From Beroe ovata (taxonomy: Eukaryota > Ctenophora > Nuda > Beroida > Beroidae): 12,567 nucleotides of DNA. Where the stretch lies: assembly GCA_946803715.1 (NCBI GenBank), contig CAMPET010000335.1:46949-59515 (forward strand), in the 5' to 3' direction. The position numbers and the translations under genes are program-made. Position 1 is the stretch's first letter. Every line of letters starts with the position of its first letter. The notes under the pieces were generated by a model. The model was not told the origin of the DNA, did no database searches, and saw only the letters and a list, made by a program, of their open reading frames with translations. Positions 1 to 6,518 of the stretch are shown one piece after another.

Positions 1-8
1 TTGGGTGG

Positions 9-9
<1 letters not shown>

Positions 10-51
<42 letters not shown>

Positions 52-55
52 TGTA
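10..55. repeat. (GT)n microsatellite at left edge
   Basis: A run of GT dinucleotides fills the first bases, with one interruption near its end (gtttgtg). It is a simple repeat. A similar (TG)n tract closes the window on the right. Confidence 0.95.
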
Positions 56-190
56 GATGTCGAGTAACACCTCAGAGATGCAAGATGGCCCAGAAATTCC
101 ATTCTTAATCGATTCGGCGTTCAAAAATACATAGGAATCGCTAGTATTTTTGTGAAAATTAGACAAAAATATTTTTCGTGATTTCAGCCG
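56..190. repeat. Diverged direct repeat, copy A
   Basis: This stretch resembles 413-537 in the same orientation. Shared blocks in order are a CTCAGAGA-GCAAGAT block, a CATTCTTAATCGATTC block and an ACAAAAATATTTTT block, then GTGATTTCAGCCG. The copies start about 357 bp apart and differ by several substitutions and small indels, so the duplication is not recent. It lies in the presumed intron downstream of the unknown gene at 547-1019. It could be a dispersed repeat family or two units of a longer satellite. No coding potential is evident between the copies. Confidence 0.75.
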
Positions 191-412
191 TCTCGAATTA
201 GAAAATCGCAAAACACAATCACAAACTCTTGGGGTCAGAATTGCCAAAAATCATTTTAGACTTTCGAGACATGCAAAAATGTGTACCTAGCCTATTTTTG
301 AACGTAGATTACGAATCTGAAAGAATTTTGGACCTATCTCATCGAGAAATTGGCGAAATATTGAATCGTATTTCAGCTCGATCGTAGACAATAGACATAA
401 ATATCGATTATG

Positions 413-537
413 GATGACGAATAACGCCTCAGAGAAGCAAGATAGCCCCGAAATAACATTCTTAATCGATTCAGCGATACATAGAAATCAACAGTATTGA
501 GAAAATTGGACAAAAATATTTTTTGTGATTTCAGCCG
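413..537. repeat. Diverged direct repeat, copy B
   Basis: This is the second copy of the repeat at 56-190, about 10 bases shorter. Its right end (TTTCAGCCG) stops within about 10 bases of the splice donor that ends the exon at 547, so the repeat abuts an exon boundary. Similarity to copy A ends there. Confidence 0.75.
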
Positions 538-546
538 ACATCTTAC

Positions 547-1019
547 CGGGAACTTGAGTTCCTCAGGTGCTCCCTCTATAGCGATGAACCGCTCCATGAA
601 CTCCTGCTCAAGTGCGTCTCTAACATTGGCTTTCCTTGCCGTGGAGGAGACAGCTATACCCGGACTACCATCCACCTGCACGTGACAGTGGGTATTACCA
701 TGGTAACCAGCAGTAATACCATGGTAATCAGCAGTTACCATGGTAATCAGCAGTAACCATGGTTATCAGCAATAGTCATGTGATGAGCTATACTCACTGT
801 AGCCGTGGGTCCGGCCGACGCCTGGAAACAAATAGATCTTCTCACGTGTTTTGCTTTCCTGGACTTGAATTGGTTATCGTCGGGAATGTCGCTGGCTGAG
901 CTAACCAACACGTGTTTCAGAAGTCGCGGTCGCTCGGACAGCTGCTGTCTGTACATGCCGAACTTGGCGCGGGGACATCGCGAAGTGGGGGGAGTGGGTG
1001 GGGCTGTGGTGGCCGCCAT
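547..1019 (-). CDS. Unrecognised protein, first two coding exons (5' partial gene)
   Basis: Two minus-strand exons join in frame. Exon 1 is 1019-798 (74 codons, ATG start) and ends ACA|GTGAGT. Exon 2 is 675-547 (43 codons); it starts after GTGCAG and ends CCG|GTAAGA. Both junctions are phase 0 and the 122-bp intron has good GT-AG signals. The 117-residue product starts MAATTAPPTPP, then has a basic region (residues 51-61, FKSRKAKHVRR) and a helical, acidic stretch (residues 92-113, including ALEQEFMERFIAIEGAPEE). There is no signal peptide or membrane segment. The remaining exons should lie left of the window, because the reading frame is closed by the last donor. The start is chosen because it is the first ATG in the open frame and sits in CAGATGGCGGCC. 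I do not recognise the family. Splice logic and sequence composition make it a likely real gene, but it has no homology support. Confidence 0.6.
693..771. repeat. Minisatellite of palindromic ACCATGGTAA units (in intron)
   Basis: About four tandem units of roughly 20 bp, each carrying a self-complementary core such as TTACCATGGTAA followed by (C/T)CAGCAGTAA. The array fills most of the 122-bp intron between the two exons of the unknown gene. The core resembles the RFX X-box consensus (GTTRCCATGGYAAC). Related cores occur in VPS35 introns near 8289-8302 and 10098-10150. Confidence 0.8.
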
Positions 1020-1028
1020 CTGGTAAAA
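1017..1028 (-). promoter_or_regulatory. YY1-like element overlapping the start codon
   Basis: On the minus strand the start codon sits in CAGATGGCGGCC, close to the known YY1-type core AANATGGCGGC. Such elements often overlap translation starts of animal housekeeping genes. Binding is inferred from the motif alone. Confidence 0.3.
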
Positions 1029-1035
1029 TCTGAGA

Positions 1036-1117
1036 CGGGGGATATCAGGGGAGTGGGGGGGGTTTAGGGAGTGGGGGGTTTAGGGAGTGGGGGAGATTAG
1101 GGAGTGGGGGAGATTAG
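1036..1117. repeat. G-rich minisatellite with G-quadruplex potential
   Basis: Four units of about 16-18 bp built on TTAGGGAGTGGGGG, with several runs of three or more G on the plus strand (C-rich on the minus strand). It starts about 17 bp upstream of the minus-strand ATG at 1019, so it lies in the presumed 5' UTR or promoter of that gene. The TTAGGG hexamers are part of the longer unit and do not form a telomeric array. Confidence 0.85.
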
Positions 1118-2012
1118 TTGTCAATGTGTCCCAATTACAGTGAATTAACCGATGGGATTACCTCAGTAGTACTCTCTCTTGTTACACACCTAACAAAACA
1201 GCGACAAAGTAAAACGTCTTCTGAATATGCACGTGCTGCGCGCGCGTATCAATCAATTCGTTACCATAACAACTCTATTATGGCCTTACCATTTATTACA
1301 GGTACCAATGCTGTATCGATATGCAATATGCTGGAACATATTACTTCCACAAGCATACACTCTGTGAAATACAATATCGGTATTTGCACAATGTCAAAGC
1401 GAAAAGCAGTGAAATTTCTATGTCAGTGTCGCAATTTCCTACTGAATTCTTCACACTGCGCGTGGCGGTAATACGTGTGCGCACAAAAAAGAGTCTTGCC
1501 TCGTGATTTTGGCAGATGTCTGCTAGTACCAGTAGATGTTTTTACCAAAACAACGTGGAATTGCCACAACTGTCACACAAATGTGAAGAGACAGATGTGC
1601 TGTGTACGTGATTTTGTGACATTGCGGTCATCACACAGGGAATGATAGAGAAGTGGTGGCAATTGTTAGTGTTCATTGACAATAATCGGCAATTCACCAG
1701 TGCTACGCTCACGGTTTCAATGGAAAACTCAGATAAGTTTCGTGTAGTATATGTTATGAAGAGAATCCTCAGGCGGGGTTATGCAGACCTAATGTGTATC
1801 ACTTACCACTGAGTTCTCTTTGAATGACATGATCAGTCTCCCTAAGGTAGTGTCAGGTGTGAATGTAATGTGGTATTCAAAATGTGGAGATTTGCAAAAT
1901 GAATGAGAAATTTGAGATTGAATCAATATGAAGTTCATGGAGTCAAATGAAAAAGTTGATTTTAAATCAATAAATTATTTTGCAAATAAAAACACCACAT
2001 CTCGCTGGAAAC

Positions 2013-2068
2013 CACGTTTATTAGCTTCCAGTCTATAAAATCTTATAGGCTGGGAGCTAATGAACGTG
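2013..2068 (+). repeat. Inverted repeat forming a 26-bp stem hairpin
   Basis: Arms 2013-2038 and 2043-2068 are reverse complements apart from three positions, with a 4-base loop. In a plus-strand RNA all three mismatches would be U-G wobble pairs, so the stem would be fully paired. In a minus-strand RNA they would be A-C mismatches. It could be a fold-back repeat relic or a small structured RNA. The very short loop argues against an ordinary animal pre-miRNA. Confidence 0.75.
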
Positions 2069-2308
2069 ATCAAAAGTTTGATAAAGCATTAGTTTTGGCA
2101 AAGTAATAAAAGAGGCGCTGGAACACGTGCCGTTCCTCACGTTCAATAATTTCACAATATCATTTAAAATTCGTTAAAACTGCTCTATCTGTGACTTAAT
2201 GTATAACACAAAAACACTGCCACACATTGCGTGTGTGTGTATGTGTTTTCGGCATGACTGATCCTAAATGATGCCTGTCTGCTTAGTGTAAACAGTGCAA
2301 TGTGTCGG

Positions 2309-2343
2309 AAGAGTTGTTTCTGTCCCAAGAGTTGTTTCTGTCC
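2309..2343. repeat. Two-copy 18-bp tandem repeat
   Basis: AAGAGTTGTTTCTGTCC occurs twice in a row with a period of 18. It is a local slippage-type duplication. Confidence 0.85.
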
Positions 2344-2511
2344 ACACAAAGCAGACATCGACCATTCTACTGCTATATTAAGACGTGGAACTACGGCATA
2401 TCATAAACACGGGAAATCTTCACAGTTCTGTTCAATGACTTCACATATTTAAAAATGTCCAGAATAAGAGAGTGTTTTCCGTGCTGCTGTCGCTCATAAA
2501 AATATACCCTT

Positions 2512-2517
2512 TTTATT
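2512..2517 (-). other. Candidate polyadenylation signal AATAAA for eIF4H
   Basis: AATAAA on the minus strand lies about 80 bases downstream of the eIF4H stop codon, a normal distance for a short animal 3' UTR. The cleavage site cannot be fixed from sequence alone. Confidence 0.5.
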
Positions 2518-2597
2518 TACTGTATTGGACCAGTCTCTGACCTGATCAAAATTTGAGTCCCCTCTAAAATCTAGAGTACCCGGCTCTAAGACACGCT

Positions 2598-3503
2598 CTA
2601 GTTCTCAGCACCCTCCCCCTCCGCTTCCTGTTCAGGAGCGTTGATTTTTCTCCGCTCCAACTCCGCCATCCTCTGTTTGAGGGCCGGATCCGCCTCGTCA
2701 CGCGCTCTCCCCGACCCGAAGATGCTCGTGTTCTTCACCGCCTCGGTAACCTCCTCCACAGAGGCTTGTTTTGTGCGGGGAGCGAGTTTCAGCTTGGGTC
2801 TCCCTGCCATCTCCTCCGGAGTCGGCCGGGTGTCCTCCGATTCCGAACTCCGGGATCGGTTGTTGAACCGGCCTCCGCCAGATCTGTCATCATGTTCCAT
2901 GTACCGGTTACCCCTGTGGTTACCCCTGCTGTCGCCCTGGTAACGGTTCTCTTGTTGACCACCGTAGGGGTTGTACCCTCCCTGGGGTGGCTGCTGGGGC
3001 TGGTATTGCCCCGCTCTTTGCTTGCCACCTCTACCACTGGTGGACCACCCGTCAGCATCTTGTTGTGGCTGGTGGTTGTTGAATCCTCTGTTTCTATCCC
3101 CTCCTCCCCCTCGCCCTCCTCTGTCACCGCCACGTCTGTTATTCTGATTCCGTTTGGGCTCACCTCCGATGTCAACTTTGAGAGGTCGATCCATGAACAG
3201 AGCTCCCTTGAATGAGAGCGCCTCTTTGAGATCAGACAACTGTTCAAACTCAATGTAGCAGTATCCTTTGAACACATCAGTTTCCCGGTCTCGAATGAGC
3301 CGCACATTCTTGATTTTCATTCCTCTGAAGATCATTTCCAAGTCCCCTTGGACACACCCCTCTGGCAGATTGCCAACATATGCGATGTAAGGCGGTTCTG
3401 TGGGCATTGGTCTCTGGTTGTGCTGATATGATCCACCTCCAAATCCTCCTCCCTGGCGGCCTCCACCGCTGTTGTATTGCGGTGCAAACTTTTGGTTCGA
3501 CAT
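2598..3503 (-). CDS. EIF4H: Eukaryotic translation initiation factor 4H-like RNA-binding protein
   Basis: Uninterrupted 301-residue frame. Residues 1-32 are Gly/Gln-rich. A single RRM spans about 38-113, with RNP2 at AYVGNLP (41-47) and RNP1 at KGYCYIEF (79-86). The lead-in PTEPPYIAYVGNLP and the following VQGD are hallmark eIF4H text. Residues 117-165 form an RGG/RNN-rich basic region. A conserved tail block has RPKLKLAPRT (235-244) and SIFGSGRARDE (260-270), followed by a charged helix. In the family this protein stimulates the eIF4A helicase during cap-dependent mRNA scanning in the cytoplasm. It is longer than human eIF4H (about 248 aa), and its tail also recalls eIF4B. The start is supported by the N-terminal match and by a strong acceptor-like TTTTCCTCAG one base before the ATG, implying a spliced 5' UTR. 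The coding region has no introns. Confidence 0.93.
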   Translation of the reverse strand: MSNQKFAPQYNSGGGRQGGGFGGGSYQHNQRPMPTEPPYIAYVGNLPEGCVQGDLEMIFRGMKIKNVRLIRDRETDVFKGYCYIEFEQLSDLKEALSFKGALFMDRPLKVDIGGEPKRNQNNRRGGDRGGRGGGGDRNRGFNNHQPQQDADGWSTSGRGGKQRAGQYQPQQPPQGGYNPYGGQQENRYQGDSRGNHRGNRYMEHDDRSGGGRFNNRSRSSESEDTRPTPEEMAGRPKLKLAPRTKQASVEEVTEAVKNTSIFGSGRARDEADPALKQRMAELERRKINAPEQEAEGEGAEN

Positions 3504-3504
3504 T

Positions 3505-3520
3505 CTGAGGAAAAGTTTGT
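3505..3520 (-). other. Splice acceptor directly upstream of the eIF4H ATG
   Basis: On the minus strand, a pyrimidine-rich tract ending TTTTCCTCAG leaves a single A before the ATG. This fits a 5' UTR intron, or a spliced-leader acceptor if the organism trans-splices. The upstream exon was not located. Confidence 0.5.
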
Positions 3521-3983
3521 GGTAAAATGTTGTTGGTCATAATTTACGGATAGAATTGGAATTGTAACTACTTGCAAATGTGAAGGGTTGGGAGACTAGA
3601 CACCAATTTTTGGCATATCTGAAACTTCGGTGAAATAATTCAAATACAAAATCATTCATTTCAATCGATGTTGGTGATCACATAAAATTAATTCCTACTC
3701 CTCAATCTATCATACTTGAATCAGAAAGTATTTCTAAACGCCTTAATAACAGGCATTCCGAATATTTTTGAAGGAGACTACATGAACAAGAAAACAAAAA
3801 TATGTCTTGAAGTAATATTGAAAGAAGAAGATAGCTGAACACCTAAGATTGTTTTGACAGAAAGTGAAGCATTAAATAGAACTATAATGCAACATTTTTC
3901 TAGCCATTATGCTGTATATACAAATATCACATCAACAACACGAATATAGGATCCCATGACCAAGATTAACAAGTGCTGAACTG
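3521..3983. other. Intergenic or 5' UTR intron between AGTRAP-like and eIF4H genes
   Basis: AT-rich sequence with no convincing exon, repeat or RNA gene. It should contain the AGTRAP-like 3' UTR and the eIF4H promoter and first non-coding exon. I saw no canonical AATAAA close to the AGTRAP-like stop. Confidence 0.5.
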
Positions 3984-4457
3984 TCACATCATGTTGTTGT
4001 TGTCCATTCCTGGAATGACAGGAGGTGAAATGTGCTCAGGAAGATAAGTAGGAGAAACATCAGAGCCGAAGTTGGTGTATCCACTACCTTCAGAATCGCC
4101 CCCACGTCTTCTATGCTCACCCAATCCATAGACAAATGTGCCAGGCTTCACAAGCAAATTGATGCAAGACATGAATGTACCAAACTTAGCAATACTATTG
4201 ATGGTAATGATTTCGGAATAGAAAATCATGAGGAATATATCACCAATCCCAGTGACAGCAACAAACGTGACAAAGAACAGAGAAGCTGTTGTGTTAGTCT
4301 TGTCTGATAACATCCAAAAGCCCATCCCAAGCACCATGTAGTTCATCAGGAAATAGTTCACTGGCATCCCAATACCAGCAAACATCAAACAGCTGAAGTG
4401 AATGAGAAGGAATATCTTCAATGATATGTGAGGCAGTGTTATCCCCAAAATTTCCAT
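3984..4457 (-). CDS. AGTRAP: Type-1 angiotensin II receptor-associated protein-like membrane protein
   Basis: Uninterrupted 157-residue frame. Four hydrophobic segments are visible at about 13-30, 34-50, 58-80 and 90-110, followed by a polar tail. Family features include LKIFLLIHF near the N-terminus, an acidic D in the third segment (GIGDIFLMIFY, 71-80), and the SIAKFGTFMSCINLLVKPGTFVYG block, which mirrors the RFG...LLLKP region of AGTRAP. The tail has a basic cluster (RRR, 116-118), then GSGYTNFGS and a proline-rich end. In mammals the family sits in endomembranes and vesicles and modulates AT1 receptor internalisation. In an invertebrate the receptor link is doubtful and only the membrane topology should be assumed. 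The ATG lies 10 bases after an acceptor-like TAATTCAG (ends 4468), suggesting a 5' UTR intron. Length matches the family. Confidence 0.85.
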   Translation of the reverse strand: MEILGITLPHISLKIFLLIHFSCLMFAGIGMPVNYFLMNYMVLGMGFWMLSDKTNTTASLFFVTFVAVTGIGDIFLMIFYSEIITINSIAKFGTFMSCINLLVKPGTFVYGLGEHRRRGGDSEGSGYTNFGSDVSPTYLPEHISPPVIPGMDNNNMM

Positions 4458-4467
4458 ACTCCTATCC

Positions 4468-5200
4468 CTGAATTAGGATCCATAAATAATAGTCATCTGC
4501 AGTGCTCCTACGTGCAATTCCCTTGAAAAATGATCAAATCCACAGATCTTATTTGTACTTATTAACAAATTCCTTGGCGTGAACCAAGTCTACATCAAAT
4601 TTACTTAGCATCTGATTTTGTGTTAATCTATGTACTTTAATTCCCCGCGAAAATTTTAGGGTTTCTTTTCAGTAACTCAAGTACTATGCAGTATGTTATG
4701 CATATCTATCTATGCCTTATGAAGTGGAAACTTGATATGTGTCCAAACATGTATCCAGAATAACATAGCTTAATTTTGGAAAATCCAAGTCATGAACTGA
4801 TGAAAAGAATATAAATAACTGCCAATAAGATTCGTGTCTATTCCTGGGAACTTGTAATATTCCAGGGAACTTGTTATAGATCCAATATCATACCAGAAAA
4901 CTTGTTCACGCAAGTTGGCAGAGCATGTTTGTTAAGAAATTAATTTTTGTAAAATAACCACTTTTACAACATAAGATAAGATACGAATCTATGGTTTGAA
5001 ACCATCACACATTACAAGAAAAATTTTTCAATACAACCTCAGCCAATGAAAAACGCCACCTTTTTGCTAAGGTGTCCACTGCCTTAAATCTATCTTTGTT
5101 GGAAACATGAGTAACAATATCACAATGATTAGTACAAGGTAAATGTAAGTATATTTGCATGATTGTTATAAGAAGTGTTGACAAGTTGCTTGCATATTTG
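4468..5200. other. Gene-free AT-rich stretch upstream of the AGTRAP-like gene
   Basis: No supported exon on either strand. The minus frame at 5005-5217 has no recognisable motif and its first codons lie inside the palindrome at 5201. The short phrase GGGAACTTGT recurs near 4840-4880 and a variant appears near 4900. The stretch is probably the 5' UTR intron and upstream region of the AGTRAP-like gene. Confidence 0.45.
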
Positions 5201-5297
5201 ATATTCCACTTTTTCATGATGATAATTTAGACTGCCGCACACATAATAGTATTATGTGTGCGGCAGTCTAAATTATCATCATGAAAAAGTGGAATAT
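5201..5297. repeat. Perfect 97-bp palindrome (48-bp arms, 1-base centre)
   Basis: Arms 5201-5248 and 5250-5297 are exact reverse complements around a single G at 5249. Symmetry stops abruptly at both ends (G at 5200 against T at 5298). It could be a recent snap-back duplication, a short fold-back element, or an artefact of cloning or assembly. Perfect arms with almost no spacer are unstable in cloning hosts. No target-site duplication is obvious. Confidence 0.95.
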
Positions 5298-5301
5298 TAT
5301 T

Positions 5302-5383
5302 ATGTCATAATACGGATGTCATAATACGGATGTCATAATACGGATGTCATAATACGGATGTCATTATTATGTCATAATACGGA
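5302..5383. repeat. 14-bp tandem repeat (ATGTCATAATACGG)n
   Basis: Four exact units run 5302-5357. A partial, altered unit follows, then a fifth full unit at 5369-5382. It starts within five bases of the right end of the palindrome at 5201-5297, so the two structures probably arose together or belong to one repeat element. Confidence 0.95.
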
Positions 5384-5504
5384 TCGGCCGAAATTTTCGA
5401 TTTCATATAATATTGTAATTGTAATATCACAATATGTTTGTTCGTCAAATTCTATCTAAAATGAAACCTTGACCGGACCTTTGTTTCTTCACTTTCTCAT
5501 CGAT

Positions 5505-5640
5505 GGAGGCGCATTAACTTTCCCGCGCTGCGCGGCCCAGGCCAAGTACTGCGCGCGCTGAGCTGCGCGTCTCCGTTTTTCACGACTTTTCAGGTCAGAG
5601 TGAATTAAATAAATAAGGGGCGCGGCGCTCAACGTGTGCA
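5505..5640. promoter_or_regulatory. CpG-rich patch, possible promoter
   Basis: GC-rich sequence with many CpGs (for example GCGCTGCGCGGCC and GCGCGCGCTGAG) inside an otherwise AT-rich region. The nearest minus-strand gene downstream is the AGTRAP-like gene about 1 kb away, whose 5' UTR seems to be spliced. This patch could hold its promoter and first exon, but no transcript boundary is visible. Confidence 0.25.
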
Positions 5641-5887
5641 AAATGCAAACTTATTCTCACATTGCGTCATTGCATTGCATCTCAGACATAGCTTCGCCGT
5701 CGCGCCCGGCTTGTTGTTGTAAATGCAAAATGTATTGCATTGCGGCTTTGTCGATCGATGATAGACCCTGTCGAGAATTTCGTTGCGCGCGGCGCAAACT
5801 TATTATCATTTCAGACAGCATCAGCGGTCTGACATCGTCCGACAAATTGCGGCTTAATTCTATACTAATACTAATACAGTAATACAG
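5641..5887. other. Gene-free stretch with TGCATTGCA-type repeats
   Basis: The word ATTGCATTGC recurs (near 5670 and 5733, again near 5993) and several CpG-rich words are present. The frames on both strands (5634-5882 plus, 5657-5845 minus) are mutual shadows without recognisable motifs. No gene is called. Confidence 0.45.
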
Positions 5888-5983
5888 TAATACTTTGTAG
5901 GATTTTACCCTACCGTCGGTGCGCGCGATTTTCAGGGATAAAATCCCGCCAGCAAGGGTAGGGTGAAATCCTACAAAGTAATA
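5888..5983. mobile_element. Short MITE-like inverted-repeat element with TAATA target duplication
   Basis: The element is 86 bp (5893-5978). Its 22-bp terminal inverted repeats, CTTTGTAGGATTTTACCCTA... and complement, differ at one position. It is flanked by a direct repeat TAATA at 5888-5892 and 5979-5983, as expected for a target-site duplication. A TA-only duplication fits equally well. The interior is about 42 bp, with no coding capacity. It is a non-autonomous DNA-transposon relic; the superfamily cannot be fixed. Confidence 0.75.
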
Positions 5984-6518
5984 CTATACTATTGCATTGC
6001 ATTTGTTGATTTGCATCATGATGATGCATGCAGCAACGCCAGACAAACAATGGACAAGGATTGATAAGAACATTATCTGTTGTCACATGTCACTCTTTAG
6101 TCAAAAAATAAGTAATAAGTATGCCATATTGCCATAATCAATAAATCATTATTTCAATTTAATTCATAATTCAAAACATTTAACTCTGAAGTCGAGTCTC
6201 ATAGTATCAGTCACTAATATTGCATAATGATAATGCGTTGCGTGACTCAATCCAAATCTACCGGCCTACTATACGGATACCGCGTGGTTTCTACGATGCA
6301 CGACATTTCAGTTATAACAGAGTAGAAAAGGGCGCGCAACGTGTAGATTTCCGTAACATACAGCTACACTTGGACTTGGACTTTGGAGTTGGTTATGGTT
6401 CTGGGCCGGGCTGGCAAAATCACAAACATGAAACAATAACATTAACACGGCGGCGTGCGACTGCTTCACATCGAAATCAAAGATCAGTACTCTGCAACAA
6501 TTTTCCATAGCATTGGGA
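5984..6518. other. VPS35 3' UTR and downstream sequence, no separate gene
   Basis: Immediately below the VPS35 stop codon is presumed 3' UTR. A variant polyadenylation word ATTAAA (minus strand) occurs near 6158, about 360 bases past the stop. The plus frame 6220-6510 and minus frame 6308-6508 show no family motif. From 6425 the sequence is shared with the second block that begins at 9671. Confidence 0.5.

Larger units (their letters stand above)
1118..2500. other. Intergenic stretch without a supported gene
   Basis: Open frames here, such as 1118-1471 on the plus strand, have no ATG at the expected place, no recognisable motif and AT-rich low-complexity translation. Visible structure includes the hairpin at 2013-2068, an 18-bp direct duplication at 2309-2343 and a short GT run near 2230. 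A minus-strand acceptor/donor pair bounds 35 nt at 1807-1841, which is not enough to call a gene. Confidence 0.6.

Noticed and set aside
1050-1117. TTAGGG hexamers as an interstitial telomere
   Set aside because: The hexamer occurs only once per 16-18-bp unit and never in consecutive runs.
1118-1471. 117-residue plus-strand open frame
   Set aside because: It has no recognisable domain and lies in an AT-rich spacer, and its first codon is not ATG. It is likely chance.
1807-1841. Possible 35-nt minus-strand exon with a strong GTAAGT donor and TTAG acceptor
   Set aside because: It is too short, no flanking exon in phase was found, and the product matches nothing I know. Such signal pairs occur by chance.
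1868-2000. Possible MITE with ATGTGGT...ACCACAT ends
   Set aside because: Only short end matches (about 10 bp with a mismatch) plus an ATTTGCAAAAT word on both sides, with uneven spacing and no target duplication.
2766-3307. Long open frames overlapping the eIF4H gene on other frames and the plus strand
   Set aside because: They are shadows of the GC-rich, glycine-rich eIF4H coding sequence.
4032-4307. 91-residue plus-strand frame
   Set aside because: It is antisense to the AGTRAP-like gene and has no independent support.
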